Positions 26,786-35,725 of a stretch of DNA of 64,000 bases are shown in pieces (positions within the stretch are counted from its first letter, which is position 1; each line of letters opens with the position of its first letter). The stretch spans positions 20,935-84,934 of the forward strand of contig JAITGM010000022.1 in the NCBI GenBank assembly GCA_031280685.1. The letters run 5' to 3'. The translations under genes and the position numbers were made by a program. Under the pieces are notes generated by a model. It saw nothing but the letters and a program-made list of their open reading frames with translations, was not told the origin of the DNA and did not search any database. Source of the DNA: Christensenellaceae bacterium. Its GTDB lineage: Bacteria > Bacillota > Clostridia > Christensenellales > UBA1750.

Positions 26786-27502
26786 CTAATAAACGGTATA
26801 GAGCCGCTTATAGGGGTTTTTGGAGTTCGGGCTGAGCAGGGTGAACTCCCCTTGCAAAATCGCGCCCGCATCGCCGCCGAAGGCAGCGCAAAAGGCCTCG
26901 ACATCGCCGCGAATCAGCTCCAGGTCGGCCCTTTCGGCGGATCTAGCCTCGACCTGGCTGGGCAGCACCGCGCTGCCCAGGCCGCCGCGCACATAGATGC
27001 GGCCGCCGTGCATCCCCGTGGCGCAAAAATCGCCCACCGGGGTTGCACCGGCGAGGTTCAGCACCACGATGCGCCCGCCCGCCTGGTACTCGCCCAGGAA
27101 GGAGCCTGCCCTGCCGCCCATGACGATGACGGGCACCTTCTCTCTATATTCCTTCATGTGGATGCCGCAGCGGTAACCCACGTTGCCCTTGATCAGAATG
27201 CGCCCGCCGCGCATCGCGTAGCCCACGGCATCGCCGCAAGAGCCGTTGACCACGATCTCGCCATCGTTCATCGTGTCGCCCACGGCATCCTGCGCGTTGC
27301 CGCCCACGAGGATGCGCGCGCCGTTCATGTAGGCGCCCAGCGCGTTGCCGGGCACGCCCTGCAGCCTGAGCGTCTTGCCCGAAAGCCCGGCGCCGATGTA
27401 GCGCTGCCCCGTGACCCCGGTCACGGTCAGCTCCGCCGCGGAAGCCGCCTTAATCTCTTCGTTTAAGGCCCTGAAGACCTTGCCGCTTGCCTGAATCGTC
27501 AT
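26786..27502 (-). CDS. Glutamate synthase GXGXG (alpha-subunit domain 3) protein
   Basis: The protein is 238 residues long and consists only of the right-handed beta-helix found at the C-terminus of glutamate synthase large subunits. Repeated G-x-G turns are visible (GNALGAYMNGARILVGGNAQDAVGDTMNDG; GYAMRGGRILIKGNVGYRCG; GRAGSFLGEYQAGGRIVVLNL). In split enzymes it packs beside the FMN domain as a structural spacer for the ammonia tunnel. It overlaps the preceding flavoprotein gene by four bases. Confidence 0.92.
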   Translation of the reverse strand: MTIQASGKVFRALNEEIKAASAAELTVTGVTGQRYIGAGLSGKTLRLQGVPGNALGAYMNGARILVGGNAQDAVGDTMNDGEIVVNGSCGDAVGYAMRGGRILIKGNVGYRCGIHMKEYREKVPVIVMGGRAGSFLGEYQAGGRIVVLNLAGATPVGDFCATGMHGGRIYVRGGLGSAVLPSQVEARSAERADLELIRGDVEAFCAAFGGDAGAILQGEFTLLSPNSKNPYKRLYTVY

Positions 27503-28737
27503 GCTTTGTTCCCTCCAGCCAGCATTTTCGCCCTCTCGGCCTTGGAAAAGGCCATGAGCTGGGGCTTTTGCGCGATGAGCCCAAAGTCGATGGTGCTCAA
27601 GGGCGTCTGGTCGCGAATCAAGGACGTGTAGATGCCCGCGCGGCGCACATCGCCCAGCAAAAGGTAGCCCACGAGCCTGTCATCCTTGATAAAGAGCTTC
27701 TTAACGCCGCCCTCGTTGGGCAAAATAAGGCATTCGCCCTGGTAGCTGCCCGCCGTGATGAGATGCAGGCCGAAAAAGCCGCCGGCGTTCATGGGGAAGG
27801 CGTTTTCGAAGTTTGAAGCCAGGCCCGCCATGTTCTGCCCGGCGGTATAGCCCTGGGTGTAGGCATTGGGCAGCACCGCCAGGACTTTTTCGCTGCCGCC
27901 GTCACTGACATCGTGGCTCAGGGTCAAATCGCCTGCCGCGTAGACGCCGGGCAGGCTGGTCTGCATGTGGGAATCGACCTTCACGCCGCGCGCGATCTCG
28001 GCGCCCGCAGCCTGAAGCAACGCCGTGTTCGGCCGCACGCCGACCGCCAGCACCAGCACGTCGAATTCGACGGTCTCGCCGCTCTTGAGTTTTGCACTGT
28101 TGCCCGTGAAGCGCTCGACCGAATCGCCTAAGTAAAAACGGCAGTTGTTTTCTTCCATTTTGGCCTGCACGATGGCCGCGCAGTCCTCATCGAGCACGGC
28201 GGGCAACACCCGCGGCATCATCTCGACGATGGAAACCGAGGCCACGCGCTCGGCGATGCCCTCGGCGCACTTGGTGCCGATGAGCCCCGCGCCGATGATG
28301 AGCACGCGGCTTTTTTCGTTGATCAGGCTCTCGAGCCGCAGGGCATCGTCAAGGTTTAGAAAGCCGGCCTTTTTTTCGACGCTCTCTAGCCCCTCCATCG
28401 GCGGCACGAAGGGCACCGAACCCGTCGCCACAAGAAGCTTATCGTAGGGGATTTCCTCGCCGGCCGCAGTGCGAACCGTCTTTTGGGCCGCGTCGATAGA
28501 TAAAACCTCGGTGTTCAGGCGCAGTTCCGCCCCATGGTCGGCAAAGAAGCTCTCGGGCCTGTAGGAGATGTGCTCTAGGTCCGTCTTGCCTTCTAAATAG
28601 TACGAGATCAGCGGCCTGCCGTAGGGCCTGTGCCCTTCTTTTGAAAGCAGGGTGATCTGCCCTTCCGCATCCTGGGAGCGGATGCCCTCCACGCAGGCAA
28701 TGCCCGCGTGCGAGGCCCCGATGATGAGATACTTCAC
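27499..28737 (-). CDS. FAD-dependent NAD(P)H oxidoreductase of the split glutamate synthase
   Basis: This flavoprotein has 412 residues with two Rossmann folds: FAD-binding YLIIGASHAGIACVEGIR at the N-terminus and NAD(P)-binding RVLIIGAGLIGTKCAEGIAERV in the middle. The FAD-contact block YAAGDLTLSHD follows. It belongs to the nitrite-reductase / rubredoxin-reductase-like group. Flanked by Fe-S and glutamate synthase subunits, it probably passes electrons from NAD(P)H towards the FMN/Fe-S catalytic subunit. Start and stop codons overlap both neighbours. Confidence 0.9.
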   Translation of the reverse strand: MKYLIIGASHAGIACVEGIRSQDAEGQITLLSKEGHRPYGRPLISYYLEGKTDLEHISYRPESFFADHGAELRLNTEVLSIDAAQKTVRTAAGEEIPYDKLLVATGSVPFVPPMEGLESVEKKAGFLNLDDALRLESLINEKSRVLIIGAGLIGTKCAEGIAERVASVSIVEMMPRVLPAVLDEDCAAIVQAKMEENNCRFYLGDSVERFTGNSAKLKSGETVEFDVLVLAVGVRPNTALLQAAGAEIARGVKVDSHMQTSLPGVYAAGDLTLSHDVSDGGSEKVLAVLPNAYTQGYTAGQNMAGLASNFENAFPMNAGGFFGLHLITAGSYQGECLILPNEGGVKKLFIKDDRLVGYLLLGDVRRAGIYTSLIRDQTPLSTIDFGLIAQKPQLMAFSKAERAKMLAGGNKA

Positions 28738-29180
28738 GCAAACGCCTCCCTGTCTTCAAAGATGATGGCGCGGTTTGGGCAGCCTTCCACGCAGGCCGGG
28801 ATGCCCTGATGGTTTTGCATGCACAGGTCGCATTTTTGCACCGCAGTGCCATCCGAGGGCATCACGGCGCCGAAGGGGCAGGCCATGATGCAGGAATAGC
28901 AGCCCACGCACTTTTCCTGATCGATGGTCACCTGGCCGTTTTCGAACTTGAGCGCCCCCGAAATGCAGGCCTTTTGGCAGAAGGGATCGTCACAATGGCG
29001 GCAGGAAACCGCAAAGGAGATGCCGCCACCCTCCTCGATGCGGATGCGGGGATTGATCTCGCGATCCTTGAGCGCCTTGGCCATATCGTCCCTGCCGGAC
29101 GTGGCGTTGGCAAAGGCGCAGTTGTACTCGCATAAACGGCAGCCCAGGCACCACTTTTCATCCACATAGATGCGTTTCAT
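28734..29180 (-). CDS. 4Fe-4S ferredoxin-type electron-transfer subunit
   Basis: The 148-residue protein contains four cysteine clusters: CLGCRLCEYNC, CRHCDDPFCQKAC, CVGCYSCIMAC and CDLCMQ with a later CVEGCPN. That is enough for up to four [4Fe-4S] clusters, as in HycB/DmsB-like proteins. The start ATG at 29180 (RIYVDEKW) was chosen over a longer frame that would begin inside purA. Its position between the flavoprotein and purA suggests it links the flavoprotein to glutamate synthase. Confidence 0.9.
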   Translation of the reverse strand: MKRIYVDEKWCLGCRLCEYNCAFANATSGRDDMAKALKDREINPRIRIEEGGGISFAVSCRHCDDPFCQKACISGALKFENGQVTIDQEKCVGCYSCIMACPFGAVMPSDGTAVQKCDLCMQNHQGIPACVEGCPNRAIIFEDREAFA

Positions 29181-29184
29181 CGCT

Positions 29185-30459
29185 TTACCCCCTCTTGATG
29201 TAGGCAGACCGCTCGGGCCCGACGGAAACATACTCGATCGGCACGCCGATCTTCTCTTCCACGAAGGCGATATAGTCGCGCGCAGCCCGGGGAAGCTCCT
29301 CCTCGCTGCGGCAGGCGGAAATGTCTTCCTTCCAGCCGGGCAGGGTTCGCAAAATCGGCTTGGCGCGGGTCAATTTGGCGCCGTAGGGGAAATCCGTGAC
29401 GCGTTCGCCGTCGATCTCATAGGCCACGCAGACCCGAATCTCGTCCATGAACGAGAGCACGTCGAGCAGGGTCAGCGCGATGGAATCCGCGCCCTGCACC
29501 CTGGCGCCATAGGCCGTGGCCACCGCGTCAAAGGCGCCCACGCGCCTTGGCCTGCCCGTGGCCGCGCCATATTCGTGCCCGGCCTCGCGCAGGGCATGCG
29601 CCTCTTCGCCGAAGAACTCGGCCACGAAGGGGCCTTCGCCCACGCAGCTTGAATAGGCCTTGGCCACGCCCAGCGTTTTCTCTACGCGCAGGTTGGGCGC
29701 GCCCGCCCCGATTGGCGCGTAGGCGGCCAGGGTCTGCGAAGACGTGGTGTAGGGGTAGATGCCAAAATCGATGTCGCGCAGGGTGCCTAGCTGGGCCTCA
29801 AAAAGGATCTCCTTGCCCTGGCTTGCTGCGTCGGTCAGGAAGCGGCCCGCGTCGATGACGTGCTTTTGAAGGGGCAGGGCGTAGGTTTTGAGCCAATCCA
29901 GGGTTTCGTCAAGGGAGATCCCCTCCGCGCCATACACGCCGGACACGCTGAGGTTCTTCCACTCGATCAAGCCCTTCATGGTCTTTACAAGGGCATCCCA
30001 ATCGCCCAAGTCGCCGAAGCGAATGGCCTTTTTCATGTATTTATCACCATAGACGTAGGCGATGCCACGCCTGGTGGAGCCGAACTTGGCGTCGCCCAGA
30101 CGGTCTTCCTCCAAGCCGTCCATCAGGACGTGATAGGGCAGGCAGATCACCGCGCGGTCGCTGATTTTTAGGTTGTTTTCGTCGATGGTCACGCCCTTTT
30201 CGCGCAGGGACGCGATTTCGCCGGCGAGGTGCCGGGCATCCACCACCATGCCGGTGCCAAGCAGGTTGACGCAGGCTGGGTTGAAGATGCCGCAAGGGAT
30301 GAGGTTCAGGGCGAACTTGCCCAGGGGGTTGACCACGGTATGGCCCGCGTTGTTGCCGCCCTGGTAGCGCACCACGATATCCGCCTGCTGGGCGTGCAGA
30401 TCGACCATCCTGCCCTTGCCTTCATCGCCCCAGTTCACCCCGACGATTGCCTTCAGCAT
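29185..30459 (-). CDS. purA: Adenylosuccinate synthetase
   Basis: The 424-residue enzyme joins IMP and aspartate using GTP, the first committed step to AMP. Motifs are VGVNWGDEGKGR (P-loop), QGGNNAGHTVV, STRRGIAYVYGDK and the GTP-binding end. It sits inside the glutamate synthase cluster, between the FMN subunit and the Fe-S subunit, with only four bases before the Fe-S gene. That ties purine nucleotide synthesis to nitrogen assimilation at the transcript level. Confidence 0.96.
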   Translation of the reverse strand: MLKAIVGVNWGDEGKGRMVDLHAQQADIVVRYQGGNNAGHTVVNPLGKFALNLIPCGIFNPACVNLLGTGMVVDARHLAGEIASLREKGVTIDENNLKISDRAVICLPYHVLMDGLEEDRLGDAKFGSTRRGIAYVYGDKYMKKAIRFGDLGDWDALVKTMKGLIEWKNLSVSGVYGAEGISLDETLDWLKTYALPLQKHVIDAGRFLTDAASQGKEILFEAQLGTLRDIDFGIYPYTTSSQTLAAYAPIGAGAPNLRVEKTLGVAKAYSSCVGEGPFVAEFFGEEAHALREAGHEYGAATGRPRRVGAFDAVATAYGARVQGADSIALTLLDVLSFMDEIRVCVAYEIDGERVTDFPYGAKLTRAKPILRTLPGWKEDISACRSEEELPRAARDYIAFVEEKIGVPIEYVSVGPERSAYIKRG

Positions 30460-30486
30460 GAATTTCTCCCCCCTTCAATTGAGTTG

Positions 30487-31995
30487 TTATTCGCCCGCGT
30501 GCTTAATGCCCAGGATCTCAAGCTCCTTTTCGCTCAGGCCCACGCCGCGGAGCATCAAGCGGTTGCCGCGCAGGGATTCGATTGCGTTGATGCCCATGCC
30601 GCCCATCATTTCCATGATCTCGTGCTCCCAGGCGTGGACGAGGTTGACCAGGCGCTGGTAGCCGATATCGGGATTCAGGCGGCGAACCAGATCGGCCCGC
30701 TGGGTGGCGATGCCCCAGTTGCACTTGCCCACCTGGCAGGCACGGCAGAGGTGGCAGCCAAGGGCGATGAGCGCGGCCGAAGCGATATACACAGCGTCGG
30801 CCCCCAGGGCGATGGCTTTGATCACATCGGCGCTTGATCTGACCGAGCCGCCGATGACCAGGGAGATATTGTTGCGAATGCCCTCGTCGCGCAGGCGCTT
30901 ATCGACGGCGGCCAGCGCAAGCTCGATGGGGATGCCCACGTTATCGCGGATGCGGGTAGGCGCCGCGCCGGTCCCGCCGCGGAAGCCGTCGATGGCGATA
31001 ATGTCGGCCCCACTCCTTGCGATGCCGGAGGCGATGGCCGCCACGTTATGCACCGCCGCGATCTTGACGATGACCGGCTTTTCGTAGTTCGTGGCCTCTT
31101 TTAAGGAGTGCACGAGCTGGTGCAGATCCTCGATGGAATAAATATCGTGGTGCGGCGCCGGGGAAATCGCGTCGGTTCCTTCCGGAATCATTCTGGTGCG
31201 CGAAACTTCGGCGTTGATCTTTTCGCCGGGGAGATGCCCGCCAATGCCGGGCTTTGCGCCCTGGCCCATCTTGATTTCGATGGCGGCTGCGGCGTTTAAA
31301 TACTCGGGGTGCACGCCGAAGCGACCGGAGGCCACCTGCACGATGGTGTTTTTATCGTAGCGGTAAAAGTCCTGATGCAGGCCGCCTTCGCCGGTGTTAT
31401 AGAAGGTGCCCAGGGCCTCCGCCGCCCGCGCCAGGGACTCGTGCGCGTTGTAGGAAATGGAGCCGTAGCTCATGGCCGAAAAGAGGATGGGCACATTGAG
31501 CTTGAGCTGCGGGGCCGTCTTGGTGATGATCTTGCCATTGGGGCCGCGCTTGATCTCAACGCTCTTCTTGCCAAGGAAGGTGACGCCCTCCATCGGCTCG
31601 CGCAGCGGGTCGATGGAGGGGTTGGTGACCTGGGAGGCGTTGATGAGGATCTTATCCCAATAGACGGGGAAATCCTCGGGGTTGCCCATGGAAGAAAGCA
31701 GCACGCCGCCGGTCGCTGCCTGGCGGTAGATCTCCTCAATCTTGTTTTGCTGCCAGTTGTGGTTCTTTTTAAAGGCGTTGGTGGTCGGCTCGATCTTCAG
31801 CGCGCGGGTAGGGCAGAGCGAAACGCAACGCTGGCAATTGACGCAGTTATCGTCCTGGCTGACCATCATTTTCAGCTCCTGGTCGTAGTGGTGCACCTCG
31901 TTGGCGCACTGCTGCTGGCAGGCGCGGCAGCTTATGCAGCGATTTTGGTTGCGGGCGACCTCGTAGGCAGGGTAGATATAGTGAATGCCTGGCAT
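30487..31995 (-). CDS. Glutamate synthase FMN-binding catalytic subunit with N-terminal ferredoxin domain
   Basis: The protein is 502 residues. Two [4Fe-4S] motifs open it (CISCRACQQQC and CVNCQRCVSLC). The FMN barrel follows (ILFSAMSYGSISYNAHESLARAA, GEGGLHQDF, KMGQGAKPGIGGHLPG, DGFRGGTGAAPTRIRDNVGIP). The [3Fe-4S]-type cysteines occur in CHLCRACQVGKC. This is the archaeal-type GltB central domain. It adds ammonia to 2-oxoglutarate and reduces the product to glutamate. It begins four bases after the amidotransferase gene ends. Confidence 0.94.
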   Translation of the reverse strand: MPGIHYIYPAYEVARNQNRCISCRACQQQCANEVHHYDQELKMMVSQDDNCVNCQRCVSLCPTRALKIEPTTNAFKKNHNWQQNKIEEIYRQAATGGVLLSSMGNPEDFPVYWDKILINASQVTNPSIDPLREPMEGVTFLGKKSVEIKRGPNGKIITKTAPQLKLNVPILFSAMSYGSISYNAHESLARAAEALGTFYNTGEGGLHQDFYRYDKNTIVQVASGRFGVHPEYLNAAAAIEIKMGQGAKPGIGGHLPGEKINAEVSRTRMIPEGTDAISPAPHHDIYSIEDLHQLVHSLKEATNYEKPVIVKIAAVHNVAAIASGIARSGADIIAIDGFRGGTGAAPTRIRDNVGIPIELALAAVDKRLRDEGIRNNISLVIGGSVRSSADVIKAIALGADAVYIASAALIALGCHLCRACQVGKCNWGIATQRADLVRRLNPDIGYQRLVNLVHAWEHEIMEMMGGMGINAIESLRGNRLMLRGVGLSEKELEILGIKHAGE

Positions 31996-31998
31996 GAT

Positions 31999-33087
31999 CT
32001 AGTTCCCCCTTTGGCCTGTGGTGATGATGACCGGCTCGCCGCCCACCGGCGACCAGATTTTTACGTCCTCCTCAAGCACGCGGATGGCGCACTCCTCGCT
32101 AGAGATGTAGGTGCGGCTCTTTCCCTCGCCCACGACCATGGAACGGAGCTTGAGCCTGTCGTTCAGGGCCATCAGGCCGCCGCTGAAGCCGTAAAGGATC
32201 GAAAACGGCCCGGTGATGAGCAGGCTTGGGAACATCGAGCGCAAATAGGTCAGTTCCTCGCGCTCTTCCTTCTCCATCAGCTCGATTTTTTCCCAAAAGG
32301 GCGCCGCGATGACCTTTGAAGCCTCGGTGAGCGTCAATCCCTGCCGCCTAGTTAAGAAATCGAGGATGTAGGTGATGACCTCGGTGTCTGTCAGCAAGGT
32401 GCAGGCATAGCCGAACATTTCGATAAAGCGGCGGTTGGCGTCGTAGGACGAAATCTCGCCGTTGTGAACGATGGTAGAATCGAGCAGGGCAAAGGGGTGC
32501 GCGCCGCCCCACCAGCCCGGGGTGTTGGTCGGGTAGCGGCCGTGCGCCGTCCAGACCAGGCCCTCGTATTCGTCGAGCCTGTAGAATTCGCCCACGTCTT
32601 CCGGGTAGCCCACCGCCTTGAACACGCCCATGTTCTTGCCCGATGAAAAGACGTAGGCGCCCTCGATCGTGCCGTTGATGGCAAAGGTCGCCCGCACGAC
32701 GAACTCCTTTTCATCAAGCTGGGAAACGGCGAGCTTATCGGGCCTGGGCTTTGCGAAATAGCGCCAAATCAGCGGCTCCGAAGTGATGTTCTTGTGCTTT
32801 TTGGTAGGGATGACGCCGCTTTCCTGCACCTCGAAATGATCGAGCAGAAACCTTTCGCCGCGAAGCCTGGCCGCCTCATCGTCAAAGATGAGGTGCAGGG
32901 CGTATTCGTCCCTGTGCTTTGGGTAGATGCCGTAGCCCGCAAAGCCGCCGCCCAGGCCGTTCGATCTGTCGTGCATCGTGGCGATGGAGCGGATCATCTC
33001 GCCTCCGCTGATGGGCCTGCCGTCGTGCGAAACGACGCCCGAAATGGCACAGCCCGCAGGGATGCGCTCTTGCCCCTCTCTGATCAT
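31999..33087 (-). CDS. Glutamate synthase class II glutaminase subunit
   Basis: The 362-residue protein is the GltB amidotransferase domain as a separate chain. The likely nucleophile is C13 (IPAGCAISGVVSHDGRPISGG), which must be exposed by removal of a short propeptide. RSNGLGGGFAGYGIYP and WTAHGRYPTNTPGWWGGAHPF are Ntn-hydrolase signatures. ATG at 33087 is used because AAGGAGGGTG precedes it. A much longer frame upstream lacks support. It is the first gene of the operon and releases ammonia from glutamine for the next subunit. Confidence 0.93.
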   Translation of the reverse strand: MIREGQERIPAGCAISGVVSHDGRPISGGEMIRSIATMHDRSNGLGGGFAGYGIYPKHRDEYALHLIFDDEAARLRGERFLLDHFEVQESGVIPTKKHKNITSEPLIWRYFAKPRPDKLAVSQLDEKEFVVRATFAINGTIEGAYVFSSGKNMGVFKAVGYPEDVGEFYRLDEYEGLVWTAHGRYPTNTPGWWGGAHPFALLDSTIVHNGEISSYDANRRFIEMFGYACTLLTDTEVITYILDFLTRRQGLTLTEASKVIAAPFWEKIELMEKEEREELTYLRSMFPSLLITGPFSILYGFSGGLMALNDRLKLRSMVVGEGKSRTYISSEECAIRVLEEDVKIWSPVGGEPVIITTGQRGN

Positions 33088-33313
33088 GGAACACCCTCCT
33101 TGAGTTGACTTGGGGGAAAGGGCCCGCGCCCTTGCCCGTACCGGGTTGTTTAAAGGAGACGCGGCCTCGTTTTTTCTTGATTCGGGAATCCGCCGCCGGC
33201 GAACTGCCCCGAGAAAGGGGCTTGCCTTGCATTTTGGGCTGTTTGGCCATAAAAAGCGTTTCCGGGAAGGAAAGAAGGCCGAAAGCCGGAATTCGCGACT
33301 GAAACCCAAAAGT

Positions 33314-33342
33314 AGTTTAGGGGCAATCGCGGAACTTGTCAA
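33314..33342 (-). promoter_or_regulatory. Minus-strand promoter of the glutamate synthase operon
   Basis: On the minus strand, TTGACA (33337-33342) and TAAACT (33314-33319) are separated by 17 bases. The resulting leader is about 220 bases and includes a GCCCC-TTTCT-GGGGC hairpin, but I see no convincing terminator in it. Confidence 0.7.
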
Positions 33343-33374
33343 TGTGTGAGGAAGCGGCTCTCTGTTATCTTTCT

Positions 33375-33414
33375 GCAAATCTGCAGGATGGCACCGATCA
33401 TCCTGCAGATTTGC
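33375..33414. promoter_or_regulatory. Perfect 16-base inverted repeat between divergent promoters
   Basis: Arms at 33375-33390 and 33399-33414 (GCAAATCTGCAGGATG and its complement) flank an 8-base spacer. The repeat lies between the -35 boxes of the minus-strand glutamate synthase promoter and the plus-strand glnN promoter. It is placed to act as a shared operator for a dimeric regulator. Confidence 0.65.
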
Positions 33415-33448
33415 GTTGTTATTTCCATATTAACCGCCAAACTGGGGG

Positions 33449-33477
33449 TTGACGTCCCCCTTTCGCCGGCGTATACT
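33449..33477 (+). promoter_or_regulatory. Promoter of glnN
   Basis: TTGACG (33449-33454) and TATACT (33472-33477) have a 17-base spacer. The start site should be near 33484, so the transcript would open almost directly with the hexaloop hairpin at 33487. Confidence 0.75.
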
Positions 33478-33486
33478 GCTTTTAAC

Positions 33487-33544
33487 CAGCAAAGACGCTG
33501 AAGCATGGCCTTGGTCTGTGCCTTTCAGGTCTTTTTTGTTTTTT
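33487..33544 (+). promoter_or_regulatory. glnN leader: hexaloop hairpin overlapping an intrinsic terminator
   Basis: CAGC (33487-33490) and GCTG (33497-33500) close a six-base loop AAAGAC with A at position 1 and G at position 4, the pattern recognised by ANTAR proteins. The same bases 33494-33508 form the 5' arm of a terminator with 33516-33531, ending in CAGGTC before TTTTTTGTTTTTT. The two folds are mutually exclusive. The usual second hexaloop hairpin is not evident, so ANTAR control is a candidate only. The terminator itself is strong. Confidence 0.6.
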
Positions 33545-33586
33545 CTAAGGTCAACGATGAAAATTTCGAGTTTGGAGGAAGGTCAA

Positions 33587-35680
33587 ATGACGAAAGTCCC
33601 CGAGTTGTTCGGCAGCCTGGTCTTCGATGAATCGACGATGCGCGAGCTACTGCCCAAGGATGCCTATAGGGCTCTGAAGGCCGCGATCGCCCAAAGCAAA
33701 CCCCTCACCCCCGATGTAGCGAACGTAGTCGCCGCCGCGATGAAGAGCTGGGCCCTTGAAAAGGGCGCGACCCACTTCACCCACTGGTTCCAGCCGATGA
33801 CCGGCATCACCGCCGAAAAGCACGATTCCTTCATCTCCCCCACGGGCGATGGCCGCGTCATCATGGAGTTTTCGGGCAAGGAACTCATCAAGGGCGAGCC
33901 CGACGCCTCCTCCTTCCCCTCGGGCGGCCTGCGCGCCACCTTCGAGGCCCGCGGCTACACCGCCTGGGATCCTTCCTCCTTTGCCTTCATCAAGGATAAC
34001 ACGCTCTGCATCCCCACAGCGTTCTGCTCCTATTCGGGCGAGGCGCTCGATAAGAAGACCCCCCTCCTGCGCTCGATGGAGGCGGTTTCCAGGCAGGCCG
34101 TGCGCGTCTTGCACCTACTGGGCAAGACCCAGGTTAAAAACGTCAAGTCCACCGTTGGCGCCGAGCAGGAATACTTCCTGATCGACAAGGAAGTCTACCT
34201 CAAGCGCAAGGATCTCATCTACACCGGCCGCACGCTCTTCGGCGCGGAGCCGCCCAAGGGCCAGCAGCTCGAAGACCACTACTTCGGCGCGATCAAACCC
34301 CGCGTGGCCGCCTTCATGCAGGAGCTGGACGAGGAGCTTTGGAAGCTCGGCGTGCCCTCGAAGACCCGCCATAACGAGGTCGCCCCGGCCCAGCACGAGA
34401 TGGCCCCGGTCTTTAACACCACCAACGTCGCCACAGACCAAAATCAGCTCGCTATGGAGCTGATGAAAAAGGTCGCGGCACGCCACGGTATGGTCTGCCT
34501 CCTGCACGAAAAGCCCTTCGCGGGCGTCAACGGCTCGGGCAAGCACAACAACTGGTCCCTTTCGACCGACAGCGGCGAAAACCTCCTCGATCCGGGCTCT
34601 ACCCCCTATGAAAACGCTCAATTCCTGCTCTTTTTGGCAGCGGTGATCAAGGCCGTGGATGACCACCAGGATCTTTTGCGCGTTTCCGTCGCCTCGGCCG
34701 GCAACGACCACCGCCTGGGCGCCAACGAAGCGCCGCCCGCCATCGTGTCGATGTTCCTGGGCGACGAGCTCACCGGCATTCTCGAAGCCATCGAGCAGGG
34801 CTCGGGCTACAACTCGAAGGCCTCCTCAGAAATCGCCATCGGCGCCGATGTGCTGCCCACCTTCCCGCGCGACAACACCGACCGCAACCGCACTTCGCCC
34901 TTTGCCTTCACCGGCAACAAGTTCGAGTTCCGCATGCTGGGCTCCTCGTTCTCGGTGGCGGACTCCAACACCGTGCTCAACACCATCGTGGCCGAGGCGC
35001 TTTCGCTCTTTGCGGCCGATCTTGAAAAGGCTTCCGACATCAACGCGGCCATCGCGGACATTGTGGCCCGCACGATGAAGGAGCATAAGCGCATCATTTT
35101 CAACGGCAATAACTACGCGGCCGAATGGGTTGTGGAGGCAGAAAAGCGCGGCCTGCTCAACCTGCGCTCCACGCCCGAAGCCCTCAAGCGCTTCGCGACC
35201 GAGCAAAACGCCAAGCTGTTCGAAAAGCATGGCGTGCTCAGCCGCACGGAGCTGCACTCCAGGCAGGAAATCTTCTTCGAAGGCTATTCGAAGATCATCG
35301 CCATCGAGGCTAGCTGCCTGGTTTCCATCACCCGCAAGCGCTTGCTGCCCGCAGTTCTTGAGTATTCCAAGGAGCTGGCGGCCACCGCCTTGGCCAAAAA
35401 GCAGCTCTCGCAAGCCATCGACACCGGCGTAGAGGAAAGGCAGGTCACCAAGCTTTCGGCCCTGGCCACCAAGCTGGACGAGAAGCTGAACCAGCTCATC
35501 ACCGCCATTGCAGACAGCGAAAAGCTCAGCGACGGCGCCGAGCTTGCGGACTTTTCGCACGATAAGGTCTTTGCCTCGATGGAGGCTCTCCGCATCGTGA
35601 TCGACGAGGTCGAGCTGATCGTGGCCAAGAAATATTGGCCGGTGCCCACCTACGGCGATCTGCTTTTCAGCGTGCAGTAA
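33587..35680 (+). CDS. glnN: Type III glutamine synthetase
   Basis: The 697-residue enzyme has the GSIII size. It is much larger than the GSI encoded at 25338. Characteristic blocks are [53 protein letters not shown] (metal glutamates), [30 protein letters not shown] and [15 protein letters not shown] use the ATG at 33587, after TTTGGAGGAAGG. It is transcribed away from the glutamate synthase operon and its leader contains a terminator, so expression is probably regulated by nitrogen. Confidence 0.95.
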   Translation: MTKVPELFGSLVFDESTMRELLPKDAYRALKAAIAQSKPLTPDVANVVAAAMKSWALEKGATHFTHWFQPMTGITAEKHDSFISPTGDGRVIMEFSGKELIKGEPDASSFPSGGLRATFEARGYTAWDPSSFAFIKDNTLCIPTAFCSYSGEALDKKTPLLRSMEAVSRQAVRVLHLLGKTQVKNVKSTVGAEQEYFLIDKEVYLKRKDLIYTGRTLFGAEPPKGQQLEDHYFGAIKPRVAAFMQELDEELWKLGVPSKTRHNEVAPAQHEMAPVFNTTNVATDQNQLAMELMKKVAARHGMVCLLHEKPFAGVNGSGKHNNWSLSTDSGENLLDPGSTPYENAQFLLFLAAVIKAVDDHQDLLRVSVASAGNDHRLGANEAPPAIVSMFLGDELTGILEAIEQGSGYNSKASSEIAIGADVLPTFPRDNTDRNRTSPFAFTGNKFEFRMLGSSFSVADSNTVLNTIVAEALSLFAADLEKASDINAAIADIVARTMKEHKRIIFNGNNYAAEWVVEAEKRGLLNLRSTPEALKRFATEQNAKLFEKHGVLSRTELHSRQEIFFEGYSKIIAIEASCLVSITRKRLLPAVLEYSKELAATALAKKQLSQAIDTGVEERQVTKLSALATKLDEKLNQLITAIADSEKLSDGAELADFSHDKVFASMEALRIVIDEVELIVAKKYWPVPTYGDLLFSVQ

Positions 35681-35688
35681 GCCAGCCA

Positions 35689-35724
35689 CAAAAACGCCGT
35701 TGGCGGCGCTTCGCGCCGCCAACG
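35689..35724 (-). terminator. Terminator of the racemase-DUF1537 operon
   Basis: A perfect 12-bp hairpin (35698-35709 with 35713-35724, triloop) is followed on the minus strand by GCGTTTTTG. It would stop transcripts running leftward from 35906. Read on the plus strand just after glnN, it has no T run. Confidence 0.65.
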
Positions 35725-35725
35725 A

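Noticed and set aside
33487..33544. Glutamine riboswitch in the glnN leader
   Set aside because: The conserved blocks of the glnA and downstream-peptide RNA motifs are not visible. The terminator and hexaloop explanation fits better.
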